A stretch of 19,179 nucleotides of DNA from DAOUMF01 sp034411955 (lineage in GTDB: Bacteria; Chloroflexota; Dehalococcoidia; SM23-28-2; RBG-16-64-32), in the NCBI GenBank assembly GCA_034411955.1, contig DAOUMF010000215.1, positions 1 through 19,179 on the forward strand, read 5' to 3'. The position numbers were made by a program, and so were the translations under genes. This document shows positions 1 through 5,958 of this stretch, in pieces (the stretch's first letter is position 1; each line of letters starts with the position of its first letter). The notes under the pieces were generated by a model, which worked only from the letters and a program-made list of their open reading frames with translations, had not been told where the DNA came from and ran no database searches.

Positions 1-1504
1 TGTCCATCTGAAGGGCGGTTATGCCCTTCTTCGTGCCAGCCACCTTGAAGTCCATGTCGCCCATGGCATCTTCCAGGCCGGCGATATCGGTCAGGACACG
101 CAAATGGTCGTCGCCCTTGACGAGGCCCATGGCCACCCCCGCGACCGGGGCCTTGATGGGAACGCCAGCGTCCATGAGGGAGAGCGTGTTGCCGCAGACA
201 CTGGCCATGGAGGTGCTGCCGTTGCTGGACAGCACCTCCGTAACGAGGCGAATGGTGTAGGGAAACTCCTCTTCATCGGGTACCACCGAGAGGAGTGCCC
301 GCTCCGCCAGGGCGCCGTGGCCGACGTCGCGGCGGGAGGGCCCCCTCAGGAATCGTGCCTCACCGACGGAGAAGGGCGGGAAGTTGTAGTGGTGCAGAAA
401 GCGCCTTCTCTCTTCCGGCTCAATGCCGTCCAGCTTCTGCTGCTCGCCCACAGAGCCCAACGTGGCGATCGTCAGCACCTGCGTCTCGCCGCGGGTAAAC
501 AGGCCGGAGCCGTGGGTGCGGGGAAGGAGCCCTACCTCGCAGGTGACAGGCCGAATCTCATCCGTCTTCCGGCCATCCGGTCGCCGGCCCTCCTCGAGGA
601 TGTGCTGGCGAACCTTTGCTTTCACTACCTCCGTGAGTGCAGCTTTGAGCTGGTTCTCCGGGTAGGTCTCACCCAGGGCCTCTATGAGTTCCGTGCGTCG
701 CTCAGCGAGCGCCTCGTCTCGTTCGTCCTTGGCGGAGGCCAGGAGGTCCCAATCTCGGCTGCTGACGAACTCCTCCACGGCGGCGCGCACCTCCTCGGGG
801 AGGGTCGTCATCTCCACCTGCGCCTTTGGTTTGCCTACTCGCGCGGCCATCTCCTCCTGGAGGTCGATAAGGTCGGCGTTAACGTCCTGGCCGATGCGTA
901 TGGCCTCTAGAACCAGCGACTCAGCCACCTCAGTAGCGCCGGCCTCTACCATGACCACGGCGTCACGGGTTCCGGCTACCACCAAATCGAGTTCGCTGTC
1001 GATCAGTTGAGCGAACGTAGGATTTATCACGAACTGACCATCTACATAGCCCACGCGGGTGCCGGCGACGGGGCCCTCAAAGGGGATATCGGATATGGTG
1101 AGGGCAGCGGAGGCACCGGTGACAATCAAGATGTCGGGGTCGTTCTCCTGGTCGGCCGAGAGGACGGTGCCGATGATCTGGATTTCGTTGCGCATGCCCT
1201 TGGGGAACAGCGGCCGCAGGGGCCTGTCGGTGAGGCGGTCGGTGAGTATCGCCTGGCTGCTTGGTCGGCCTTCGCGGCGGAAGAAGCTGCCGGGAATCTT
1301 GCCCGCTGCGTATAACCGCTCCTCGTAGTCTACCGTGAGGGGAAAGAAATCGATCCCCTCCCGGGGCTTGTCCATGCAAGCGGTTACCAAGATCATGGAG
1401 TCCCCGTAGCGGACCATGACCGCCCCGTTGGCCTGACCGGCAACGCGGCCTACCTCCATGGACAACTCGCGACCGCCGATGTTGCGGCTGAACTTCTCAA
1501 TCAT
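1..1504 (-). CDS. pnp: polyribonucleotide nucleotidyltransferase (PNPase), 3' part missing
   Basis: PNPase degrades RNA 3' to 5' by phosphorolysis, releasing nucleoside diphosphates, and takes part in mRNA turnover. About 501 residues are visible; the frame is open to the window edge, so the C-terminal KH and S1 RNA-binding domains lie outside. The protein begins MIEKFSRNIGGRELSMEVG and the first RNase PH domain has YEERLYAAGKIPGSFFRREG. The second RNase PH domain has RTHGSGLFTRGETQ and later SSNGSTSMASVCGSTLSL, followed by GLEDAMGDMDFKVAGTKKG; these are PNPase hallmarks. The ATG at 1504-1502 is preceded by GGGAGG (minus strand, 1516-1521) at 11 nt. It lies downstream of rpsO on the same strand, the widespread rpsO-pnp order. 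The 194-base leader contains hairpins that may serve autoregulation. The family call is near certain. Confidence 0.97.
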   Translation of the reverse strand, partial: MIEKFSRNIGGRELSMEVGRVAGQANGAVMVRYGDSMILVTACMDKPREGIDFFPLTVDYEERLYAAGKIPGSFFRREGRPSSQAILTDRLTDRPLRPLFPKGMRNEIQIIGTVLSADQENDPDILIVTGASAALTISDIPFEGPVAGTRVGYVDGQFVINPTFAQLIDSELDLVVAGTRDAVVMVEAGATEVAESLVLEAIRIGQDVNADLIDLQEEMAARVGKPKAQVEMTTLPEEVRAAVEEFVSSRDWDLLASAKDERDEALAERRTELIEALGETYPENQLKAALTEVVKAKVRQHILEEGRRPDGRKTDEIRPVTCEVGLLPRTHGSGLFTRGETQVLTIATLGSVGEQQKLDGIEPEERRRFLHHYNFPPFSVGEARFLRGPSRRDVGHGALAERALLSVVPDEEEFPYTIRLVTEVLSSNGSTSMASVCGNTLSLMDAGVPIKAPVAGVAMGLVKGDDHLRVLTDIAGLEDAMGDMDFKVAGTKKGITALQMD

Positions 1505-1522
1505 GCCTTGTGAAACCTCCCA

Positions 1523-1570
1523 TCGCTCCCACAGCGACTTGCAATCCGCTTATCGCGGAACTACGGATTG
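1523..1570 (-). promoter_or_regulatory. paired hairpins in the pnp leader
   Basis: Just upstream of the pnp Shine-Dalgarno there is a 5-bp stem with a 5-nt loop (1523-1527 with 1533-1537). Before it is a perfect 7-bp inverted repeat, CAATCCG (1542-1548) with CGGATTG (1564-1570), 15 nt apart. The second element can also fold as a shorter CCGC/GCGG stem. In E. coli, pnp mRNA has a leader hairpin processed by RNase III and used for PNPase autocontrol. A similar role here is inference from position and structure only. Confidence 0.45.
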
Positions 1571-1615
1571 GTTTGTATGGACATGTGCTCCACTTACTTG
1601 CTTGTCCGTGTATGA

Positions 1616-1677
1616 AGGCGGCATCGTTAGCGGAGCAGCGTCTGTCTCTTTTCCGGCCTTTGGGAGGAGTGCCGCCT
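1616..1677 (-). repeat. 8-bp inverted repeat in the rpsO-pnp spacer
   Basis: AGGCGGCA (1616-1623) and TGCCGCCT (1670-1677) are exact reverse complements separated by 46 nt, between the rpsO stop and the pnp start. They could pair in the readthrough transcript to form a long stem-loop, with the pnp-proximal hairpins downstream. No U-tract follows, so a simple intrinsic terminator is not supported. Confidence 0.35.
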
Positions 1678-1698
1678 GTGGAAGGGCTCGGGCCCCGT

Positions 1699-1965
1699 CT
1701 ACTTGCGGATACCCAGCCTGGCGATGAGCGCCTTGTAGCGCTCGGGCTCCCTGCGGCTGACGTAGCGCAGGAGCCGACGTCGCCGTCCCACGATCTTCAT
1801 CAGGCCGCGCTGAGAGTGATGATCCTTGCGGTGTTCCCGCAGGTGCTCCGTCAGTTGACGAATACGCTCCGTCAAGAACCCAATCTGCACATCCGCGGAG
1901 CCTGTATCGCTCGCATGCAGGCGGTTCTGCTCTGTGATCTCCTTCTTCTCCGCCTGATTCAGCAT
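1699..1965 (-). CDS. rpsO: 30S ribosomal protein S15
   Basis: S15 is a primary binder of 16S rRNA in the small-subunit platform. The 88-residue product has the usual family length and contains HASDTGSADVQIGFLTERI and the HHSQRGLMKIVGRRRRLL block, which are S15 signatures. It precedes pnp on the minus strand with a 194-bp spacer. The ATG at 1965 gives the normal S15 N-terminus. However, the only strong Shine-Dalgarno (AAAGGAGG, minus strand, 1996-2003) is 30 nt upstream, and a weaker AGAGG (1983-1987) is 17 nt upstream. No ATG, GTG or TTG lies in frame between the strong site and the ATG, so the start stands but the leader is unusual. A promoter lies at 2019-2048. Confidence 0.97.
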   Translation of the reverse strand: MLNQAEKKEITEQNRLHASDTGSADVQIGFLTERIRQLTEHLREHRKDHHSQRGLMKIVGRRRRLLRYVSRREPERYKALIARLGIRK

Positions 1966-2018
1966 ATTTCGCGCGGCCAGCGCCTCTGCGTCTTTCCTCC
2001 TTTATTCCGTCGCCGCCG

Positions 2019-2048
2019 AGTATAGCACAAGCGCGGTGACGGAGGCAA
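2019..2048 (-). promoter_or_regulatory. sigma70-type promoter for rpsO-pnp
   Basis: On the minus strand TTGCCT (2043-2048) is followed after 18 nt by TATACT (2019-2024), placing transcription start near 2012, about 47 nt before the rpsO ATG. The -10 matches the consensus at 5 of 6 positions and the -35 at 4 of 6. It is the only good candidate between the two divergent genes for this direction. Confidence 0.55.
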
Positions 2049-2065
2049 TCAGGCCAAAGTATACT
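2035..2065 (+). promoter_or_regulatory. weak candidate promoter for the DegV-kinase operon
   Basis: TATACT (2060-2065) is a good -10 box. The nearest -35-like element is GGTGAC (2035-2040) with a long 19-nt spacer, so it is weak. A start near 2072 would leave a leader of about 36 nt. It overlaps the divergent rpsO promoter, so the two could interfere. Confidence 0.3.
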
Positions 2066-2107
2066 GGTGCACGGAGACGTCCAGCGGCGTCTGTTGATTG
2101 ATCTTAC

Positions 2108-3619
2108 ATGTCCAGGACAGCGATAGTGACGGACAGCTCAGCCTGTCTGCCAGCGGAGCTGATTCGGGCGCACCGGATTACGATCGTCCCCCTGGCGTTC
2201 CTGTTCGACGACGACCTCCACCATGACGGCAGCCTGAGCAGCCGCGATTTCTATGCGCTGCTGCGGGCCTCGCGCAAGTTCCCTACCACCGCCTCCCCGC
2301 CGCCAGCGGCGTTCGTTGAGGCGTTCCGCCAAGCCGCCCAGACCGCAGAAGCGGCCCTCTGCATAACCCTGCCCTCCAATTTCAGCGCCACTTACGACTC
2401 CGCCCTCACCGCCATGGAGTTGGCTCAGCAGGAGTTGCCCGGATTCCCCATCCGCGTCGTCGATTCCCACTGCCTGGCGATGTGTCACGGATTTGCCGTC
2501 CTGGCTGCCGCCAGGGAGGTGGAGAAGGGTGCAAGCATGGACACGGCGGAGGCGGTAGTGAGGGACGTCGCCGCCCGCTCCTACCTCATCGGGGCGCTGG
2601 ACACACTGCGCTTCCTGGCCAAGAGCGGCCGTGTGCCGCTGGTGCTGCACTGGGCCACCTCCCTGCTCCAGATCAAACCCATCCTGGCCGCCAAGGGAGA
2701 ACAGATCCGGGCTGTGGGGCGCGCCCGCACCATGCCGCGAGCCCTCAGCCGGCTGCTCTCCCACGTGGAGGAGCGCCTGGACGGCCAGCGCCCTCTTTAC
2801 ATGGCCGTGATGCACGCCGACGCTCCCGCGCCCGCGGACGACCTGACCGACGCCATCCGCCAACGCTTCGACCCGGAGGAACTCCTTATCACGGAGTTCA
2901 CCAGCGTGATGGGGGCCCATACCGGCCCCGGCTTCGTGGGCGTGGCCTTCTTCTCCGGTGAGCCGGCCAGCCGCACGCCGAATAATATCTCCCGTGTACC
3001 CTCCGACGCATCGCAGCCCAGCCTCCAGAAAGACGTCCTCAAGTTGGAATCCTCTCTGGCAGACCTGCCCCCACCCGCCTCCGGCGCGCCGTCCCTGGTT
3101 CTGGTCAGCGGACTGCCCGGCAGCGGCAAGAGCCATTTCAGCCGGGAGCTTGCCAACCGCTATCCGCTGGCCCACCTCAACAGCGATGTCCTGCGCAAGG
3201 CCCTGTTCCGTCGCCCCAACCACAGCGCCGCCGAGAGCGCCCGCCTGTTCGCCGCCGTGCACGCCCTGGTGGAGAAGCTCCTGGCTCGCGGCGTCGGCAT
3301 CGTCCTGGACGCCACCAACCTGAAGGAAGCGCACCGCCGCCCCCTGTACGACATCGCTGCGCGGGCCGGGGCCGTCCTCGTCATCGTCCATACCGAGGCC
3401 CCGCCGGACGTGGCGCGCCGGCGACTGGCCGCCCGCGCCCGCGGCCAGGGTACCGAGGACGCCTCAGAGGCGACGGTGCCCGTATATGATAGGATGAGGC
3501 GAGAGGCCGAGCCCATCGACCGGCCGCACATACGAGTGGACACGTCCAAAGACCTTGAACCAGCGTTGCAGAAGGTTCTGCGGAGGCTGGAGAGCGTGAG
3601 CGAGAGGCCAGCCAGATGA
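2108..3619 (+). CDS. DegV/FakB-like lipid-binding domain fused to a P-loop kinase
   Basis: Residues 3-285 look like a DegV (EDD-fold) protein: AIVTDSSACLPAEL at the N-terminus, FPTTASPPP at 58-66, LPSNFSATYDSAL, RVVDSHCLAMCHG, then LRFLAKSGRV and LLQIKPIL. DegV/FakB proteins bind a fatty acid and present it to a kinase (FakA). After a linker (about 286-326), residues 327-500 form a second domain with Walker A GLPGSGKS at 335-342, NSDVLRK near 358-364, VLDATN at 399-404 and an arginine-rich lid segment. This resembles AAA_33/COG0645-type predicted kinases related to zeta toxin. The substrate of either half is unknown. No clear Shine-Dalgarno precedes the ATG. The stop overlaps the next small ORF as ATGA. 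Domain calls are firm; a joint function in lipid phosphorylation is inference. Confidence 0.85.
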   Translation: MSRTAIVTDSSACLPAELIRAHRITIVPLAFLFDDDLHHDGSLSSRDFYALLRASRKFPTTASPPPAAFVEAFRQAAQTAEAALCITLPSNFSATYDSALTAMELAQQELPGFPIRVVDSHCLAMCHGFAVLAAAREVEKGASMDTAEAVVRDVAARSYLIGALDTLRFLAKSGRVPLVLHWATSLLQIKPILAAKGEQIRAVGRARTMPRALSRLLSHVEERLDGQRPLYMAVMHADAPAPADDLTDAIRQRFDPEELLITEFTSVMGAHTGPGFVGVAFFSGEPASRTPNNISRVPSDASQPSLQKDVLKLESSLADLPPPASGAPSLVLVSGLPGSGKSHFSRELANRYPLAHLNSDVLRKALFRRPNHSAAESARLFAAVHALVEKLLARGVGIVLDATNLKEAHRRPLYDIAARAGAVLVIVHTEAPPDVARRRLAARARGQGTEDASEATVPVYDRMRREAEPIDRPHIRVDTSKDLEPALQKVLRRLESVSERPAR

Positions 3620-3762
3620 GGAGATGGGGGCTCGCCGCCTTCCCCCTGACACTGCCGTTCCCGCCCTGGACCTGTGGCGGCGACAGCCGCGCGGACACCT
3701 CTCACGCAGTCCACGCCTTCCCTGACCAGGTCTGCGAACACCTGCCGCCAGAGGGGCCCTGA
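3616..3762 (+). CDS. candidate 48-residue small protein, coupled to both neighbours
   Basis: An ORF of 48 codons starts at the ATG overlapping the DegV-kinase stop (ATGA, 3616-3619) and ends with a TGA overlapping the next ATG (TGATG, 3760-3764). It therefore exactly fills the gap between two genes. It begins MRRWGLAAFPLTLPFPPWTC and continues GGDSRADTSH. The arginines, hydrophobic stretch and Cys-20 recall a lipoprotein signal, but PPWTC is a poor lipobox. I recognise no family. The start/stop overlaps suggest translational coupling. Against it, the composition is not clearly that of coding sequence and the fit could be chance. Confidence 0.4.
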   Translation: MRRWGLAAFPLTLPFPPWTCGGDSRADTSHAVHAFPDQVCEHLPPEGP

Positions 3763-4097
3763 TGCTGGGGGCCAAACCCTATCTGCTCGTTCGCGCCAGC
3801 CTCGACCCGACGGTGATGGAGGAGTTCGATCGCTGGTACCGTGAGGTTCATCTTCCGCACGTAATGGACATCCCCGGGATCGTCCGCGCCTATCGCACCG
3901 ACTGGACGCGCGGTGCCACCAACTGGGCCGCCTTCTACGAGTTCGACAATGAGGAATCAGTGCAGGAGGCGCTGGCCAGCCCCCAGGCGAGGGTAGCCCG
4001 CTTGGACTGGGAGCGCTGGCTGCCTCACGTCAGTGAACTGACAGTGGAAGTCTACGCCAGCCTCAGCCCTCTGCCGACGTACCACCACTGGAACTAG
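3762..4097 (+). CDS. small dimeric alpha-beta barrel protein (EthD-like)
   Basis: The 111-residue product has the pattern of ferredoxin-like dimeric barrel proteins of the EthD type: a first strand (KPYLLVRASLD), then FDRWYREVHLPHVMDIPG, a strand with AYRTDW, then WAAFYEFDNEESVQEALASP. The WY..vHlPhv..iPG segment matches the usual WY...H.P.....PG motif of that group. These proteins act on small aromatic or polyketide substrates or are uncharacterised; the role here is unknown. GAGGGG about 6 nt before the ATG is a good Shine-Dalgarno. It is the last gene of the plus-strand group and its 3' end overlaps the convergent PAP2 gene by 35 nt. Confidence 0.72.
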   Translation: MLGAKPYLLVRASLDPTVMEEFDRWYREVHLPHVMDIPGIVRAYRTDWTRGATNWAAFYEFDNEESVQEALASPQARVARLDWERWLPHVSELTVEVYASLSPLPTYHHWN

Positions 4098-5016
4098 CGC
4101 CCCCAAGGCCGCCGCTGAACTCTGCCTCCGGCTTCGCCTCGCCGGTGTCAGCCGGCAGCCACCCGCGCAGGGCCGGCCAGGGCGAGCGCTCCAGCGCCGC
4201 TATGAGCGGCGGGTAAGCCCAGCGTCGGAGGGCGAAGGCGGCCGGAAATCCCAAGAGCGCCACCACCGACCCGGCAGCGGCGTCCAGGAAGTAGTGGTTG
4301 GCGGTGGCGGTGATGGCCGGTATCTGGCTGAGGGGCAGAAAGATGCCAATGGGCAGGGTTATCCACATCAACCTCTGCCGCCACGACGCCCACACTATCC
4401 CCACGCCCAACAGCAGGTCCCAGCCAAAGTGCAGGCTGGGCATCGCCGCGTAGGGGTTCACGAAGGCCTTAGTGGACTGCGCCTGATAGCCGTACCCCAG
4501 GTACTCATGCATGGTGTCGAAGAAGCCCGTCACGTAGGAAGGGGCGTCAGGGTCGAAGCCCCTGTCTACCGCCAGCTCCTTCAGCGTCCACGGCGGCGCC
4601 ACAGGATACAGCCAGTAGATGATGAGGGCGATGGCCCCGGAGAGGAGGAAGGCGTCCCGCATCAGCGTGTACTTGCCCCGCTGCCCGTAGTAAAGATAAA
4701 TCCCGAAGGCGATGATCAAGGGGAAGTGCAGCCAGAAGTAGACTATATTCGCCGTCTGCGCCCAGAACTCCCGGTCCCTGATCCATTCGTTCATGTCGTC
4801 TTCCCAGAAGATCCCTAGGTAGCGCTCCGCATCGATCACGTCCATGGTGTGGCGATAGGCGGTCTCCGGACGGTCGATCACGGCTCCACGGACGGCGAAA
4901 TACAGCAGGAAGGCCACACCCACGACCAGGGCCTCCACCAGGTCCCTGCGACTGAACATGCCCCTGAACCGCCGCCACAGGGAGCCGACGCGCGCGGCAA
5001 GACCGACCTCAGGCAC
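4063..5016 (-). CDS. PAP2/Aur1-like integral membrane protein (copy 2)
   Basis: A membrane protein of the PAP2_3 (inositolphosphotransferase/Aur1-like) group. It has several hydrophobic segments, the YPVAPPW turn, a PSLH motif in AMPSLHFGWDLLLG, and a final NHYFLD motif; the two His and the Asp match the catalytic triad of the acid phosphatase/transferase fold. Such enzymes act on lipid phosphates or transfer phospho-headgroups. The frame is open back to an ATG at 5133, but that would overlap the upstream gene by 85 nt and add low-complexity sequence. I prefer the GTG at 5016 (VPEVGLAARVG...), although no strong Shine-Dalgarno is seen there; an ATG at 4959 is also possible. It is paralogous to the next gene and probably cotranscribed. 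The C-terminus is a low-complexity Gly/Ser tail. Confidence 0.82.
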   Translation of the reverse strand: MPEVGLAARVGSLWRRFRGMFSRRDLVEALVVGVAFLLYFAVRGAVIDRPETAYRHTMDVIDAERYLGIFWEDDMNEWIRDREFWAQTANIVYFWLHFPLIIAFGIYLYYGQRGKYTLMRDAFLLSGAIALIIYWLYPVAPPWTLKELAVDRGFDPDAPSYVTGFFDTMHEYLGYGYQAQSTKAFVNPYAAMPSLHFGWDLLLGVGIVWASWRQRLMWITLPIGIFLPLSQIPAITATANHYFLDAAAGSVVALLGFPAAFALRRWAYPPLIAALERSPWPALRGWLPADTGEAKPEAEFSGGLGGASSSGGTSAEG

Positions 5017-5048
5017 GGCCCACCCGGGAGAGAGGCCGGCCTGCGCCG

Positions 5049-5831
5049 CTAGGCCTGGGCACGTCGAAGGCTCAGAGGAGCTACCCGGTTCCAGACGCGG
5101 CCGCCGTGCCGGTCTAGCATCACCGCAACCCACAGGCCAAACAACGCCACAGCCGTGCCTGCAACCACATCCAGGATGAAGTGGTTGCCGGTGACGACCA
5201 CAGCCAGGCCCATGGCGACGGGCATGATGACGGCAAACGCCCTCAGCAACACATTCTTGCTGCTGCAGATGATTGCGATTCCGAGGAGGAGATTCCAGCC
5301 GAAGTGCAGACTGGGCACGGCGGCGTACTGGTTCACGAACGCCGCCGGCTGCATATCATAGTTCACCCGTGAGTACGCCGCTACAGTGTCGATCAGCCCG
5401 TAGCCCCAGAACAGCAACCGTGGCGGCGCTGTCGGGAACAGGTTGAACAGGATCAGCCCAATGCCACCCGAGATGAGAAACGCATTGCGAAACACGATGA
5501 ACTGCCGACGGTGCAGGAAGAACAGCCACAGGCCGATCGCGGCCACTAGCGGGAAGTGGGCCCACACGTAGATGCCGTTGAACACCCTCACCGCGATCTC
5601 GCTGGACATCACCCAGGCCTGCATCTGGCCCTCCCAGAACAGGCCCAGGCTCTTCTCCAGCTCCACCAGCCGGATCGCCCGCGAGGTGGCCTCCGCGGCC
5701 CGCTGCGCCACCGCACCCCGCACCAGGTAGTAGAGAACAAAGGCCACCACAATCAGGGCCAGGTCCCACAGACCGCTCTTGCGGATGACCGCCGCAGTCC
5801 TCACGACAGTTGGCGCCAACCGGTCGACCAC
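5049..5831 (-). CDS. PAP2/Aur1-like integral membrane protein (copy 1)
   Basis: Paralogue of the downstream gene: LGLFWEGQMQAWV corresponds to LGIFWEDDMNEWI there, FPTAPPR to YPVAPPW, AVPSLHFGWNLLLG to AMPSLHFGWDLLLG, and TGNHFILD to TANHYFLD. PSLH, NH and D match the catalytic motifs of PAP2-fold lipid phosphatases and Aur1-type transferases. About six hydrophobic segments are visible. The frame opens at a GTG at 5855, but GTG at 5831 has a Shine-Dalgarno (AAGGGAG, 5840-5846) 8 nt upstream, and the promoter at 5859-5888 would start transcription near 5852. The shorter start is therefore preferred. The substrate is unknown; a membrane lipid role is inferred. Confidence 0.83.
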   Translation of the reverse strand: MVDRLAPTVVRTAAVIRKSGLWDLALIVVAFVLYYLVRGAVAQRAAEATSRAIRLVELEKSLGLFWEGQMQAWVMSSEIAVRVFNGIYVWAHFPLVAAIGLWLFFLHRRQFIVFRNAFLISGGIGLILFNLFPTAPPRLLFWGYGLIDTVAAYSRVNYDMQPAAFVNQYAAVPSLHFGWNLLLGIAIICSSKNVLLRAFAVIMPVAMGLAVVVTGNHFILDVVAGTAVALFGLWVAVMLDRHGGRVWNRVAPLSLRRAQA

Positions 5832-5858
5832 GTCAGACACTCCCTTTGCAGGCACCTC

Positions 5859-5888
5859 ATTCTATGCCTAATCGCGGCGCCTTTTCAA
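5859..5888 (-). promoter_or_regulatory. sigma70-type promoter for the PAP2 pair
   Basis: On the minus strand TTGAAA (5883-5888) and TAGAAT (5859-5864) are separated by 18 nt. Each box matches consensus at 5 of 6 positions. The predicted start near 5852 lies just inside the longest possible reading frame and supports the GTG at 5831 as the true start of the first PAP2 gene. Confidence 0.6.
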
Positions 5889-5900
5889 GACGGCGCGCCT

Positions 5901-5929
5901 TTGACCATGCCTGCGCCCGCGTCTATGAT
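5901..5929 (+). promoter_or_regulatory. sigma70-type promoter for the pepA operon
   Basis: TTGACC (5901-5906) and TATGAT (5924-5929) are separated by exactly 17 nt, each matching consensus at 5 of 6 positions. Transcription would start near 5936, leaving a leader of about 23 nt that contains the AAAAGGGG Shine-Dalgarno before the GTG at 5959. It is back to back with the PAP2 promoter. Confidence 0.65.
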
Positions 5930-5958
5930 GACGATGCACGACTGGAAAAGGGGTTCCT

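Noticed and set aside
104..910. 268-codon plus-strand frame opposite pnp
   Set aside because: Translation has no recognisable motifs, while the minus frame reads as unmistakable PNPase throughout.
1682..1698. GC-rich short stem after rpsO as an intrinsic terminator
   Set aside because: The GGGC/GCCC stem is only 4 bp and lacks a U-tract.
2138..3391. 417-codon open frame on the minus strand opposite the DegV-kinase gene
   Set aside because: Low-complexity Gly/Ala/Val-rich translation without a recognisable domain; the plus-strand gene has clear DegV and Walker motifs and explains the region.
5017..5133. N-terminal extension of the second PAP2 gene to an ATG
   Set aside because: It would overlap the upstream gene by 85 nt and adds a low-complexity Arg/Pro/Ser-rich stretch not expected in the family.
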